A stretch of 64,000 nucleotides of DNA from CAJLIR01 sp964408085 (GCA_964408085.1 CAYOYB010000001.1:130949-194948); one strand, 5' to 3'; counted from the stretch's first letter, positions 16,982-25,096 are shown. Numbers and translations: made by a program. The notes: a model not told the origin generated them from the letters alone.

Positions 16982-17008
16982 AAAAAATATGCTTATTTCA
17001 TATTTTTT
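16982..17008. terminator. Bidirectional terminator between rep-like and repressor genes
   Basis: A perfect 10-bp stem, AAAAAATATG (16982-16991) with CATATTTTTT (16999-17008), has a 7-base loop. It separates the convergent genes and overlaps the last codons of the minus-strand repressor. Confidence 0.82.
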
Positions 17009-17394
17009 AATATTATGTCTAAATTTTTTAGAGCTTTACTATCAGCAGCTAAAATAATACTATGTAATACTTCTAGGTCACTTTCATTGAGTTGTTCTAA
17101 CCGACTATTTATAAGTGCTATAAGTCTTACTTTTTCAGAGGTGATTGGTTCAGGCGGAGATCCATTTTGATATGCTTCAATCAATTTTTCAAGGTCACAT
17201 AATTCAATTCCCATACCATTAGCTATAAGCCCTAAAATTGTTCCAGATATGCCTATATGCCCATACTTATGATTCATAATTTTACTTATACTAGATTTAC
17301 TTACGTTAGAATTTCTACCAAATTCAGTGGGGGATATCCTATGCGTATCGCAATAGTCAATCAATATAAGTCTTACAGCATCTTCTCTACTCAT
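16993..17394 (-). CDS. XRE-family repressor, candidate master regulator of the ICE
   Basis: The 133-aa protein has an HTH_3/XRE-type DNA-binding domain in residues 1-70 (CDTHRISPTEFGRNSNVSKSSISKIMNHK) and a helical C-terminus likely to dimerise. The ATG at 17394 follows AAAGGAG with 8-base spacing. It is transcribed away from the early ICE genes, and two 18-bp operator-like palindromes lie in the gap. The same palindrome occurs before three other ICE promoters, so this protein is the best candidate for its ligand. That link is inferred. No peptidase domain for self-cleavage is present, so induction may need a separate antirepressor. Confidence 0.82.
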   Translation of the reverse strand: MSREDAVRLILIDYCDTHRISPTEFGRNSNVSKSSISKIMNHKYGHIGISGTILGLIANGMGIELCDLEKLIEAYQNGSPPEPITSEKVRLIALINSRLEQLNESDLEVLHSIILAADSKALKNLDIILKNMK

Positions 17395-17454
17395 TTTCAA
17401 ACTCCTTTCCAATATATTTAATTTCACTAACATTGTACTATTTTTTTTAATAAA

Positions 17455-17472
17455 AGTCTACTAGTGAGAACT
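17455..17472. promoter_or_regulatory. ICE operator, copy 1
   Basis: AGTCTACTAGTGAGAACT is an imperfect member of the 18-bp near-palindrome family AGTTTAC-TAGT-RTAAACT. It lies on the repressor side of the divergent promoter region. Confidence 0.65.
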
Positions 17473-17498
17473 TTTTTTTCAAAATATAACCAGAATTA

Positions 17499-17516
17499 AG
17501 TTTATACTAGTAGACT
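17499..17516. promoter_or_regulatory. ICE operator, copy 2
   Basis: AGTTTATACTAGTAGACT is the inverse orientation of the family. Together with copy 1 it forms a perfect 14-bp inverted repeat (17452-17465 and 17506-17519). It overlaps the -35 of the rightward early promoter. Confidence 0.7.
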
Positions 17517-17539
17517 TTTGGAATGTTTTTTGATAAAAT
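17511..17539 (+). promoter_or_regulatory. Probable rightward early ICE promoter
   Basis: TAGACT (17511-17516) and TAAAAT (17534-17539) are 17 bases apart. The -35 lies inside operator copy 2, an arrangement expected for direct repression. The -35 is weak, matching the consensus at four of six positions. Confidence 0.5.
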
Positions 17540-17582
17540 GTTTCTTGTATAGTGTCAACTATATGTAGTAGGAGGTAGTAAA

Positions 17583-17618
17583 ATGATATATATAATTAGG
17601 GTGATGTTTTCATCCTGA
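17583..17618 (+). CDS. Possible 11-codon leader peptide
   Basis: An ATG behind a good ribosome site (GGAGGT) opens an 11-codon frame, MIYIIRVMFSS, ending at TGA. It is the first translatable frame after the early promoter and 25 bases before the next gene. It may be a leader peptide or a chance ORF. Confidence 0.35.
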   Translation: MIYIIRVMFSS

Positions 17619-17643
17619 CTATCATGGAAAGGAAGGTGAAAAT

Positions 17644-17832
17644 TTGAATAAAAGACAGTCTTCGTTGCAGACTAGAAGTATAAAGATTCTCGTAAAAGAA
17701 GGCGAAAATGGAATAGCTTTATCCACCCAGTTGGATGACGAAACAACAATTCGTATTTTAGAAGTATGTCTAAAGAATATGAAGGATAAGACGTCACATA
17801 AAAAATGTACCAATTATGGGAAAGGAAAGTAA
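17644..17832 (+). CDS. Small hypothetical ICE protein (TTG start)
   Basis: The 62-aa protein is unrecognised. It must start at TTG (17644), as the frame has no early ATG, but AAGGAAGGTGA just upstream makes that start credible. The N-terminus is basic and the middle is acidic. It sits two bases before the next gene in the early, repressor-controlled operon. In comparable elements this position can hold a small excision or antirepressor function, which is only a suggestion. Confidence 0.5.
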   Translation: MNKRQSSLQTRSIKILVKEGENGIALSTQLDDETTIRILEVCLKNMKDKTSHKKCTNYGKGK

Positions 17833-17834
17833 AT

Positions 17835-18143
17835 ATGATCAAAGAAATGAAAAATGAAGTAAATGAAGTAGAAGTAGTTTTAGCAGTATTTGGAGAATAT
17901 CTTGATAATGGGAAAAATATGCCTATTGAAAAAATGAAGTACATTGTAGAAAAATTAAATAAAATAAAAGAAGAATATAATAAAACTATAAACGATTTAT
18001 TGAATACTTATTCTTTGGTAGTAAAAATGGAGAAATTATATGAGATAATTGGTACTATCGGTACTATTTCAATTGAAGATGAAGACAAATTAGACAAAAC
18101 CTTAGAGATTTTAGGTAACTATGTTAAATCTTTAAATAATTGA
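17835..18143 (+). CDS. Small helical ICE protein
   Basis: The 102-aa protein is unrecognised. It is rich in Lys, Glu, Asn and Ile and predicted mainly helical, with a likely coiled coil from about 35 to 65 (MKYIVEKLNKIKEEYNKTIN). GGAAAG precedes the ATG, and the gene follows its upstream neighbour by two bases. It may be a regulatory or structural partner in the early operon. Confidence 0.6.
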   Translation: MIKEMKNEVNEVEVVLAVFGEYLDNGKNMPIEKMKYIVEKLNKIKEEYNKTINDLLNTYSLVVKMEKLYEIIGTIGTISIEDEDKLDKTLEILGNYVKSLNN

Positions 18144-18151
18144 AAATAGTA

Positions 18152-18187
18152 TTGGCTGTATAGATTATCTATACAGCAATTTATTTG
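18152..18187 (+). terminator. Likely terminator of the early operon
   Basis: A perfect 9-bp stem, GCTGTATAG (18155-18163) with CTATACAGC (18169-18177), has an ATTAT loop. The downstream T tract is interrupted, so termination may be partial. Confidence 0.6.
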
Positions 18188-18213
18188 TAAAAAATAGAAT
18201 TTATAATAAGGTA

Positions 18214-18242
18214 TTGACTTTTTTTAAAATAAAGTTTATTAT
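18214..18242 (+). promoter_or_regulatory. Promoter of the second ICE gene block
   Basis: TTGACT (18214-18219) and TATTAT (18237-18242) are separated by 17 bases. The transcription start would fall just before operator copy 3. The 280-base region between 18,144 and 18,423 otherwise holds only operator copies 3 and 4 and no convincing ORF. Confidence 0.72.
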
Positions 18243-18253
18243 TTTAATAGAAG

Positions 18254-18271
18254 AGTTTACTAGTATAAACT
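18254..18271. promoter_or_regulatory. ICE operator, copy 3
   Basis: AGTTTACTAGTATAAACT is near-perfect and is extended to 20 bp by a flanking G-C pair (18253-18272). It begins about 12 bases after the -10 box, where a bound repressor would block the start region. Confidence 0.75.
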
Positions 18272-18376
18272 CTATGGAAGTATATTGGAGGTGGTTTATT
18301 AGTATGACATAAATGTATAAAGTAGGTATACATAGTAGTAAAACCAAGGCATCATATTTTATTTTTTTAGTTTGTT

Positions 18377-18394
18377 AGTTTACTAGTGTAAACC
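18377..18394. promoter_or_regulatory. ICE operator, copy 4
   Basis: AGTTTACTAGTGTAAACC is a family member located about 30 bases before the next start codon. It may be a second operator for the same block or mark another promoter. Confidence 0.7.
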
Positions 18395-18423
18395 AATCAT
18401 AAAGAAAGTAAAGTGAGGTGAGA

Positions 18424-18606
18424 GTGATTTTTAGAGTAAAGGAAAGATATCGTATTTATAATACGTTATCAGAAAATCACGGTTATTTCCTTACCATTAT
18501 AAAAGTTAGCAATAATATTGTATTTTATCTTTTTGATGGTATTGATGAAATTAAATGGTTTGATTCTGGAAGTAATTTTGCAGTAGACTTGATTAAGGTA
18601 GTTTAA
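18424..18606 (+). CDS. Small hypothetical ICE protein (GTG start)
   Basis: The 60-aa product is unrecognised and has a mixed beta-rich composition (YFLTIIKVSNNIVFYLFDGI). GTG at 18424 is preferred because GTGAGGTGA lies directly upstream; an in-frame GTG at 18418 sits inside that site. It is the first gene after operator copy 4. Confidence 0.5.
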   Translation: MIFRVKERYRIYNTLSENHGYFLTIIKVSNNIVFYLFDGIDEIKWFDSGSNFAVDLIKVV

Positions 18607-18641
18607 TTTAGTTCATCAGTTTTGTGAGAGGAGCAACTATT

Positions 18642-18908
18642 ATGAATTTTTCTGATGAAGGTAGTATAATCCCAGGATGGATATTACATCATCTAAGAAA
18701 ATATGGTAATTGTTGCTGTGGACGTGAAATAGTAAAGCAATTAGGAAAGGATCAATTTTTATACTTACTAAGAGAAAAGGGGTATCCTTGTATATTACGT
18801 ATTATATACGATGATATATTTTATAAACCAAAGAGAAAAGTGAAGTATCCACGTAATGCCTATTATATTTTAGAAATTGAGTGTATAGTGCATAGTTATT
18901 ATATATGA
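18642..18908 (+). CDS. Small Cys-containing protein, possible MazF partner
   Basis: The 88-aa protein is unrecognised. It carries a CCCGRE motif (about residues 27-32) and a basic C-terminal half. The ATG follows GAGAGGAG. Its stop overlaps the start of the mazF-like gene by four bases (ATGA), the usual coupling between antitoxin and toxin genes. It shows no MazE-type swapped-hairpin or ribbon-helix-helix pattern, so an antitoxin role rests only on position. Confidence 0.55.
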   Translation: MNFSDEGSIIPGWILHHLRKYGNCCCGREIVKQLGKDQFLYLLREKGYPCILRIIYDDIFYKPKRKVKYPRNAYYILEIECIVHSYYI

Positions 18909-19246
18909 TTAATATACAAAGAGGGCAAGTTTACGAAGTAAATTTAAATAACACTTCGCCACATGTTCAATCAGGTAAGCGTCCTTGTTTAGTTGTTCAA
19001 AATAATTTAGGAAACACATTTTCACCAACAATAGTGATTGTACCTTTAACAACAAAACTCAAGAAGACATATATGCCTGTTCATGTAATAACGGCTCAAA
19101 ATCAAATGGCATTATGTGAATGTATTTTAACTATTTCAAAAGAGCAAATAATTTCTTATATTAAAACTTTAGATGAAAAAACTATGGAACTAATAGACAG
19201 GGCTTTATCCATTTCAGTGGGATTAAAGAGGGAGGAAAACTTATAA
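18905..19246 (+). CDS. MazF/PemK-family endoribonuclease toxin
   Basis: The 113-aa protein has the MazF fold signature: QRGQVYEVNL at the N-terminus, the SGKRPCLVVQNNLGN loop with the conserved Arg, a PTIVIVPLTTK strand and the LIDRALSISVGL C-terminal helix. MazF toxins cut single-stranded mRNA at short sequences. On an ICE it would act as an addiction module if the upstream 88-aa protein is its antitoxin. The length is normal for the family. Confidence 0.9.
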   Translation: MINIQRGQVYEVNLNNTSPHVQSGKRPCLVVQNNLGNTFSPTIVIVPLTTKLKKTYMPVHVITAQNQMALCECILTISKEQIISYIKTLDEKTMELIDRALSISVGLKREENL

Positions 19247-19254
19247 AAACATTA

Positions 19255-19809
19255 ATGCGAGTGTTTGAAGATTTGTGTAGTGGAAGTTCTGAAAAGTATT
19301 GGCATAGTGAAGGAAATAATAAGAGAATGAGAGGTTATCATAAATTATCTAAGATATTAAAAACAATAAGATATATTTTAATAGTATTACTAGCAATTTA
19401 TATTGTAGTATTATCTACGGAGAGTATAGTGTGCTTATTTGATAAAATGGAATTTAATTTATTAAGTTCTATTGATCTTAAAAAATTTATTTTAGATGTT
19501 TATATAACAACTTTTATTAGCACTTCATTTATAATTTTTTATAGCAATAGAAAACAAAAATATTTACTAAAAAAAATTATATATTTAGTTGTAGATAGTT
19601 TGTTATTTCTACCTGTTAGTATATTATTAATTTATAATTTTCTAGCAGTAGGTAGTTTTATGAGATGTTTTTATTTATTAGTAGTATTTAGTGTAGTGAT
19701 GATTATAATTGAACAATTAACAAATAGAATTGATAAATTATATGATATAGCAGTAGGTAGTATTGAAATAAATAGAAAAGGAGATAAGAAAGTATGCAAG
19801 GAAAAGTAA
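19255..19809 (+). CDS. Integral membrane protein of unknown function
   Basis: The 184-aa protein has four hydrophobic segments (about residues 39-62, 82-98, 105-125 and 132-152) and a basic C-terminus. No family is recognised. The start is uncertain: ATG 19255 has only a distant GAGG, while ATG 19327 has AAGGA about 12 bases upstream. Its last codons overlap the csp gene by 16 bases. Confidence 0.6.
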   Translation: MRVFEDLCSGSSEKYWHSEGNNKRMRGYHKLSKILKTIRYILIVLLAIYIVVLSTESIVCLFDKMEFNLLSSIDLKKFILDVYITTFISTSFIIFYSNRKQKYLLKKIIYLVVDSLLFLPVSILLIYNFLAVGSFMRCFYLLVVFSVVMIIIEQLTNRIDKLYDIAVGSIEINRKGDKKVCKEK

Positions 19810-20027
19810 AATGGTTTAGCAGTGAAAAAGGATATGGATTCATATCTAGCGAGGGAGTTGAAAATGATATTTATGTTCATTTTTCAGATATTCAAATGGA
19901 AGGATTTAAAACATTAGAGGAAAATGATATAGTAGAATTTGACTATAATGAGGAAAAACAAAAGGCAGTTAATGTACATAAAATTTCCATTTCTGAAGAT
20001 GCTGAAGAGAATGTAGAAAGTGAATAA
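19794..20027 (+). CDS. ICE-encoded cold-shock protein, CspA family
   Basis: The 77-aa protein is a cold-shock domain (QGKVKWFSSEKGYGFI with RNP1, then DIYVHF as RNP2) with an acidic tail not found in the chromosomal copy at 10,638. AAAAGGAG precedes the ATG. It is an RNA chaperone, perhaps helping expression after transfer. The next gene begins inside its stop codon (TAATG). Confidence 0.93.
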   Translation: MQGKVKWFSSEKGYGFISSEGVENDIYVHFSDIQMEGFKTLEENDIVEFDYNEEKQKAVNVHKISISEDAEENVESE

Positions 20028-20491
20028 TGGTTAATATTTTTGATAGTAAAATCATATCAAAAATAGATATTGATAAAACATCACAGAATGGCAAAGAAAT
20101 ATGTGATTTATATCAACCTTTAGTAGAAAAAAGATTAAAACAAGTAAAAAGTACACCATTTAATTCAGCAAGTTTCATTATGTTTTCAGAAAATAAGAAT
20201 AATAGTAATTCTTCGGATAATAAATTAATTGAACGATTATCATGGATTGATGATCAAACAGCAAGTTACATTCATAATGTATTAAAAATCCAGAAGAAAG
20301 ATAAAACGATAGGTGAATTTTTAAAATGGAAATGTTTTTACGGATTATCTGATAGAGAGATATCAGAAAAATTACAAATAACGGATAGAACAGTTAGAAA
20401 GTATAAGGCAAGAGCATATTTTCATTTAGCTGTATATTCAAATCAAGTTGAATTTATATATGAACAAACATACTATTTTCAATTTGATTAA
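20027..20491 (+). CDS. Sigma-region-4-like transcription regulator
   Basis: The 154-aa protein ends in a helix-turn-helix like sigma-70 region 4 (SDREISEKLQITDRTVRKYK, about residues 108-127). The N-terminal half is low-complexity and lacks sigma region 2. The size and layout resemble phage late regulators of the ArpU/RinA type. It is translationally coupled to csp. Confidence 0.7.
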   Translation: MVNIFDSKIISKIDIDKTSQNGKEICDLYQPLVEKRLKQVKSTPFNSASFIMFSENKNNSNSSDNKLIERLSWIDDQTASYIHNVLKIQKKDKTIGEFLKWKCFYGLSDREISEKLQITDRTVRKYKARAYFHLAVYSNQVEFIYEQTYYFQFD

Positions 20492-20503
20492 ATAGGTGTA
20501 TTA

Positions 20504-20526
20504 TTAATGTGGCAAAGCCACATTAA
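20504..20526 (+). other. Perfect 10-bp RNA hairpin without T tract
   Basis: TTAATGTGGC (20504-20513) and GCCACATTAA (20517-20526) form a perfect 10-bp stem with an AAA loop. No U run follows on either strand, and it lies 26 bases before the next start codon. It may stabilise or process the mRNA between the two genes. Confidence 0.6.
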
Positions 20527-20552
20527 AGACATAAGAAGTTGGAGGAGTAAAA

Positions 20553-21590
20553 ATGAAGAAGAAATATATTTTTGTAATTATAATTGTAATAATTATATTT
20601 TTAGTAGGTTTACTATTTTTAGTATTTAAGGATACTAGTAAAATAATTTTAAAAAATAATGAATTTATTTTTGAGTTAGGTGAGGACATTAGTGGGGATG
20701 TATCTTATTATTTGGAAAATGCTACTTCTACTAAGAATATAAAAGATTACAAATTATTCTCAGCTGATTTGAAAGTAGTAGATAAAAAACTTGTTACAGA
20801 TGAAGAATTTGTTAAAGTTGGAGAATACACTGTTGAGATTCAATATAAGAAATTATCAGAGAAAATTGTTATAAAAGTGGTGGATACTATTGCTCCAGAA
20901 TTTAAAGATTTTAAGGAACAAATTGAACTAGAAGAAACATTAGAAGAAATGAATTTAACATCGTATTTTGAAGCAACCGATTTAACAGAGGTTAATATAA
21001 AAATAGATGGAGATTATGATTTAGCACTTGAAGGTGAGTATAAGATAAATGTAATTGCAACCGATTCTAATGGTAATGAAACTATGAAAGAATCCTTGAT
21101 AAAAGTAAAAAAGAAGGAAGTAGTGATAGAGAATTCTTCTAATACTAAAGAGGAATCACCAAAACTAGAAAGTCAAAATCCTTCTAATAATTCAGGTTCA
21201 TCTAACAATCAAGTGCAAAATCAACCAAATACAAGTAATACTACAACTCCAAGATATAGAACTGACATTGCAGAATCTTATGTAAATCAAGTTAATTCTT
21301 ATAGAAAATCAAAAGGATTATCTGAATTACCTGTTACTTCTGAAGCACAGGCAGAAGCTGATAGAAGAGCGAAAGAAATTTCTATTTATTATTCACATGA
21401 TGGAGCTGGATATGGTTTTGGTGAAATTATAGGTGATGGTTCTATTGGATCAGACTTTATAACAGCATGGAAAAACAGCCCACCACATAATGCAGCAATG
21501 TTAAGAGAGCAGAATGTGGCAATGGCAGCAAGTGTTTATGAATATAATAATTATTGGTATGCAGTAATTTCGTTTAGGATGAATTATTAA
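20553..21590 (+). CDS. Membrane-anchored DUF5011-like/CAP-domain protein
   Basis: The 345-aa protein has an N-terminal signal anchor (residues 4-26) and two Ig-like domains of the DUF5011 kind (about 27-110 and 110-185). A Ser/Asn/Pro-rich linker (190-235) follows, then a C-terminal CAP/SCP domain (about 238-345). The CAP histidines are visible in YYSHDGAG and SPPHNAAML. CAP proteins in Gram-positives are secreted and often calcium-dependent or adhesive; their substrates are mostly unknown. Related Ig-like domains recur in the two small proteins at 55,137 and 55,580. Confidence 0.82.
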   Translation: MKKKYIFVIIIVIIIFLVGLLFLVFKDTSKIILKNNEFIFELGEDISGDVSYYLENATSTKNIKDYKLFSADLKVVDKKLVTDEEFVKVGEYTVEIQYKKLSEKIVIKVVDTIAPEFKDFKEQIELEETLEEMNLTSYFEATDLTEVNIKIDGDYDLALEGEYKINVIATDSNGNETMKESLIKVKKKEVVIENSSNTKEESPKLESQNPSNNSGSSNNQVQNQPNTSNTTTPRYRTDIAESYVNQVNSYRKSKGLSELPVTSEAQAEADRRAKEISIYYSHDGAGYGFGEIIGDGSIGSDFITAWKNSPPHNAAMLREQNVAMAASVYEYNNYWYAVISFRMNY

Positions 21591-21694
21591 TATGTTGTTA
21601 TAAGAAAAAATAAAAAATTAATCATTTAGTGTCAAATAAATGCTAAATATAAATGTATACTTATAATAATTTCGGTCAATCTTTGCTACCAACG

Positions 21695-21723
21695 TTGAAA
21701 AAATGCAATTATAATGGTATAAT
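21695..21723 (+). promoter_or_regulatory. Sigma-A-type promoter of the HTH-membrane sensor gene
   Basis: TTGAAA (21695-21700) and TATAAT (21718-21723) lie 17 bases apart. The predicted start (about 21,730) is immediately before a terminator-like hairpin. Confidence 0.78.
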
Positions 21724-21733
21724 TAAACTATTA

Positions 21734-21764
21734 GCAGTACACTTTTTTTGTATTGCTTTTTTTT
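21734..21764 (+). terminator. Terminator-like hairpin in the leader (possible attenuator)
   Basis: GCAGTACA (21734-21741) pairs with TGTATTGC (21749-21756) with one wobble, followed by eight T residues. It lies between the promoter and the ribosome site of the same gene, so it could act as an attenuator or keep basal expression low. Confidence 0.65.
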
Positions 21765-21777
21765 GGAGTTGGTATTA

Positions 21778-22887
21778 ATGAATCAAGAAAAAATGGGGGA
21801 ATTTATTGCAAAGCTAAGAAAAGAGAAAAAATGGACTCAAGAAGATTTGGCTCAAAAATTATTAGTTGATAGAACTATGGTATCAAAGTGGGAGAGAGGA
21901 TTATACATTCCAAACGTAGAATATTTACTTCAATTACAAAAATTATTTGATGTAAGTATTAACGAAATTTTGTATGGTGAAAGAAAAAATTTAGATAATA
22001 ATAATCAAATAGATGCGATCCCTATTAATATAATGGCAGAAGATAGGAAAAAACTTAAAAAGTCTTTAATAGTTTTTAGTCTAATTATAGTTATATTATT
22101 AATTTCTTTCTTTGTCTATTATTTTATAAATAATTATAATTCTATAAAAGTGTATAGAATTTATGGTGATGATAAAAATTTTTATATTAACGATGGTATT
22201 ATGATTTTATCAAAAGAAAAGGGTTATATAAAAATTGGTAATATTGGCAAATATTCCGATGTAAAAATAACAAAAACAAGGTTATACTTTAAACAGGGGG
22301 ATACAGAACACAATATTTTTGTTGGCGGAGAAAATGACACTGAAATATTATTGATAAATAAATTTAATTACAATGAATTATTTACATATAAAGATATTAA
22401 AAATATATTGAAAGGATTATTTTTAGAAATAACAACTGATGAAGATAATAAATATATTCTTGATTTGACTATTTATAAAGATTTTGCTAATGATGCTATA
22501 ATAAACAATCATAATACTCCACCAATATCAGATGGTCAAAATAATAATTTACAATCTTCGGTTCCTGACTATATAGAAGAAAATTTTATATACAATCCTG
22601 ATAAGGAAGAATATTCTAAAAATACTGTTAATGATAAATCCAATATTATTGAAACTTATTTTTTAAACTCAAATATGTATCTTGTTGTTATGTCAAATAA
22701 GGAATTAGAGCAACGCTTTGAACATTCGCTAAATGATGAAATTGTAAATTTTTATCTTTTTAAAGAAGGAAACATGGTGGATAATTTTAGTTATAATATG
22801 AAAACTAAAAACTGTGAATATGGAAATTGTGATATTTCATCTATAGACAATTTTAAAGAAAATTATTTAAGCAAAATTTATAATTAA
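21778..22887 (+). CDS. Membrane-anchored XRE-family regulator with extracytoplasmic domain
   Basis: The 369-aa protein has an HTH_3/XRE domain at residues 6-60 (KKWTQEDLAQKLLVDRTMVS), a single membrane segment at about 91-115 and an approximately 250-residue outer domain rich in beta-forming and charged residues. Such one-component transmembrane regulators sense an external signal and control nearby genes. The ATG at 21778 follows GGAG. The gene lies upstream of a secreted protein and a secreted protease, which are plausible targets. Confidence 0.8.
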   Translation: MNQEKMGEFIAKLRKEKKWTQEDLAQKLLVDRTMVSKWERGLYIPNVEYLLQLQKLFDVSINEILYGERKNLDNNNQIDAIPINIMAEDRKKLKKSLIVFSLIIVILLISFFVYYFINNYNSIKVYRIYGDDKNFYINDGIMILSKEKGYIKIGNIGKYSDVKITKTRLYFKQGDTEHNIFVGGENDTEILLINKFNYNELFTYKDIKNILKGLFLEITTDEDNKYILDLTIYKDFANDAIINNHNTPPISDGQNNNLQSSVPDYIEENFIYNPDKEEYSKNTVNDKSNIIETYFLNSNMYLVVMSNKELEQRFEHSLNDEIVNFYLFKEGNMVDNFSYNMKTKNCEYGNCDISSIDNFKENYLSKIYN

Positions 22888-22890
22888 TTA

Positions 22891-22953
22891 AAAGGGTAAA
22901 TACTTCGCATTAATAGAAAAAATAAAATGTGAAATATTTGCCCTTTATTTTTT
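22891..22953 (+). terminator. Long hairpin terminator after the membrane HTH regulator
   Basis: A 21-bp stem between 22891-22911 and 22926-22946 has one mismatch and two wobbles and is followed by a T-rich tract. It isolates the regulator from the secreted-protein gene downstream. Confidence 0.82.
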
Positions 22954-22994
22954 ATGCTCAATTATACTACAATGAAAGTGAAAGGAGAAATGCT

Positions 22995-23735
22995 ATGAAG
23001 TTAAAGATATTATTTTCACTAATGTGTTGTATATCATTACTAAGTTTTACAAAAGTTTCTGCTTTAAGTAATGATACAATGTATGTCAATGATAATGGTA
23101 TTGAACTGACAGAAAAAGAATTTCATTTCGTAAATGATTTTTATGGAGAAGATTTTTTTGAGAATATGACTTATGATGATTATATTTGGATTTCTGATCT
23201 TGATATAAATAATAGAGATGTAGAAATCAAAACTATTTATAATTTTGATAATGGGATGATGAAGAGCCCTTCTTATTCTACAAATAGTAAAAAGTTATCT
23301 ATTTCTAAAGCATGTTCTAGTTATGTTTGTACTATTATCACAAATTTAACTTGGTTAACTAATCCAACTGTTAGAAGCTATGATTTGATTGGCGTTAGAT
23401 TCCATAACACAAGTTTAAATAATAATACTGTTACTACAAAAATAACCTCTAGTAAAGGAACTGAATATTCATCAAATAATAAATTTTTAGCAAATGGCTT
23501 TGGGACATCTGTTAAATTACCAACTGATGCAACCAATATATCAGTTCAACAAAAACTATTTACTCAACCTGGTGGAATAGTATATGCAAGTTATCAACAT
23601 GCAGTTAAAGATATTTCATTGCAAACAAGTTTAAATTATACAATGGGTGTAGGTGGATATGGAAATGTTTTCTTATTCTACGGAGGAGTAGATAATTACT
23701 ATGATGCAATGGGTGGAGTAAATATAGACCTATAA
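22995..23735 (+). CDS. Secreted protein of unknown function
   Basis: The 246-aa product has a classical signal peptide (residues 1-24, ending in KVSALS). No family is recognised. The mature protein is rich in Ser, Thr, Asn, Tyr and Gly, has one close Cys pair (CSSYVC), and ends in a Gly/Tyr-rich segment (MGVGGYGNVFLFYGGVDNYY). This suggests a beta-structured secreted protein. AAAGGAG precedes the ATG at 22995. It lies directly upstream of a secreted protease and may be its partner or substrate. Confidence 0.7.
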   Translation: MKLKILFSLMCCISLLSFTKVSALSNDTMYVNDNGIELTEKEFHFVNDFYGEDFFENMTYDDYIWISDLDINNRDVEIKTIYNFDNGMMKSPSYSTNSKKLSISKACSSYVCTIITNLTWLTNPTVRSYDLIGVRFHNTSLNNNTVTTKITSSKGTEYSSNNKFLANGFGTSVKLPTDATNISVQQKLFTQPGGIVYASYQHAVKDISLQTSLNYTMGVGGYGNVFLFYGGVDNYYDAMGGVNIDL

Positions 23736-23799
23736 TTTTGGTTAAAAGTATGCTAGTACAGGTGCTTTTAATATATATTTTTTAGAAAGGAAGGATAAA

Positions 23800-25086
23800 A
23801 TGAAACAAAAAATTATGTCGCTCTTTTTAGTTGCATTTGTGTTTATTTCTACAATGCCAATAGTTTCGGCAAGTGATTTAAATGGCTTACTTGAAAAAGA
23901 GCAAAATATTCAAAAACCAGATATTACCGATGAAATTTTTGAAACAAAAGAATTCCAAGAATCAAGGGCAGAATATTTAAAAGAAGTATATGGTGAAAAT
24001 TGGGAGGAACTTTATGAACGTAATGCACAATCTGTTCAGAATGCTCAAAAAATAGAATCTAAGTTTCCAAGAACTTTCAGTGGGGATATTATGTATCCTA
24101 ATTATATTGGTGGCTTATATATAAATGATGATGATCGTTTAGTTATTCAGATTGTTGATGAAGTTGTACCTAGTACAAAATCAAGAGCACGAAAATTATA
24201 TAATGACGTATTAGCTGTTGATGAAGATGCAGTTATTGAAAATGTAAAATATTCATATTCAGAAATAATTGCACTTAATAATCAAATGGAAGATTTATTT
24301 TTAGAAGACAAATTACCTAGTTCCGTAAGTGCCTTTTATATGAATGTTAGTAATAATAGAATTGTAGTAGAGTTATCAGATTATTCTGAAAAAGAAATTG
24401 AAAACTTTAAAAATACTTCATTTGATTCACCTATCATTACTTTTAAAGAAGCTGGTGGAACTGCTGTTACCATTGATGCAGGAGCTCCAAATGGAGCAGG
24501 TGGTTCTGTTGGATATAGAGCTAGAAAAGGAACATCTGGTGAAGGTTTTGTTACACACGGACACGGTTTAAGAAAAGGTAATGAAATATCAGGTATTGGT
24601 GTGGTAAGAGAACAAAATTTTGGTGGAAATGTTGATGCCTCTTGGGTAGATACAAATGGTTATTCTGCAACACCAACAAATAATTGGCATTCTTATGCAC
24701 CATATATAATGCCAACATTATATTTATCAACTTCTGTTAAGACTAGTTTCTATGAAGGTGAGCGTGTAGGAAAAATTGGTTCAAGATCAGGACATAGAAC
24801 AGGAAAAATTACTAACGTAAGTTGGTCAGGAAATGTTAGAGAATATGATGGTGCACCAGAAACAAAATTTACAAAAATGGTTGGAACTGATGTTTATCAA
24901 GAAGTTGGTGATAGTGGTGGAATAGTTTACTACACATTAAAATTAAGCAGTGCTTTACCAAATCCAGACGGTTCTACTGAAGCACACATGACAGCAGGAA
25001 TTGCTGTATTCAAAACTAACGGTAATAACATGGTATTTACTAGAGCAGATTATATTAATTCTAAATTTGGATTATCAAGGTATTAG
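23800..25086 (+). CDS. Secreted chymotrypsin-like serine protease
   Basis: The 428-aa protein has a signal peptide (residues 1-24), a ~190-residue N-terminal region resembling the pro-regions of alpha-lytic/streptogrisin proteases, and an S1-type catalytic domain. The probable triad is H255 (VTHGHG), D279 (NVDASWV) and S372 (GDSGG). Gly-rich GSVGYRARKGT and GSRSGHRTGKI segments fit the S1E subgroup. The enzyme would be exported and self-activate by removal of the pro-region. GAAAGGAAGGA precedes the ATG. Substrate is unknown; the adjacent secreted protein is a candidate. Confidence 0.87.
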   Translation: MKQKIMSLFLVAFVFISTMPIVSASDLNGLLEKEQNIQKPDITDEIFETKEFQESRAEYLKEVYGENWEELYERNAQSVQNAQKIESKFPRTFSGDIMYPNYIGGLYINDDDRLVIQIVDEVVPSTKSRARKLYNDVLAVDEDAVIENVKYSYSEIIALNNQMEDLFLEDKLPSSVSAFYMNVSNNRIVVELSDYSEKEIENFKNTSFDSPIITFKEAGGTAVTIDAGAPNGAGGSVGYRARKGTSGEGFVTHGHGLRKGNEISGIGVVREQNFGGNVDASWVDTNGYSATPTNNWHSYAPYIMPTLYLSTSVKTSFYEGERVGKIGSRSGHRTGKITNVSWSGNVREYDGAPETKFTKMVGTDVYQEVGDSGGIVYYTLKLSSALPNPDGSTEAHMTAGIAVFKTNGNNMVFTRADYINSKFGLSRY

Positions 25087-25096
25087 TAAATATAAG

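Noticed and set aside
18274..18378. Short frames (12 and 21 codons) between operator copies 3 and 4.
   Set aside because: Neither has a properly spaced ribosome site; they may be chance frames in a leader.
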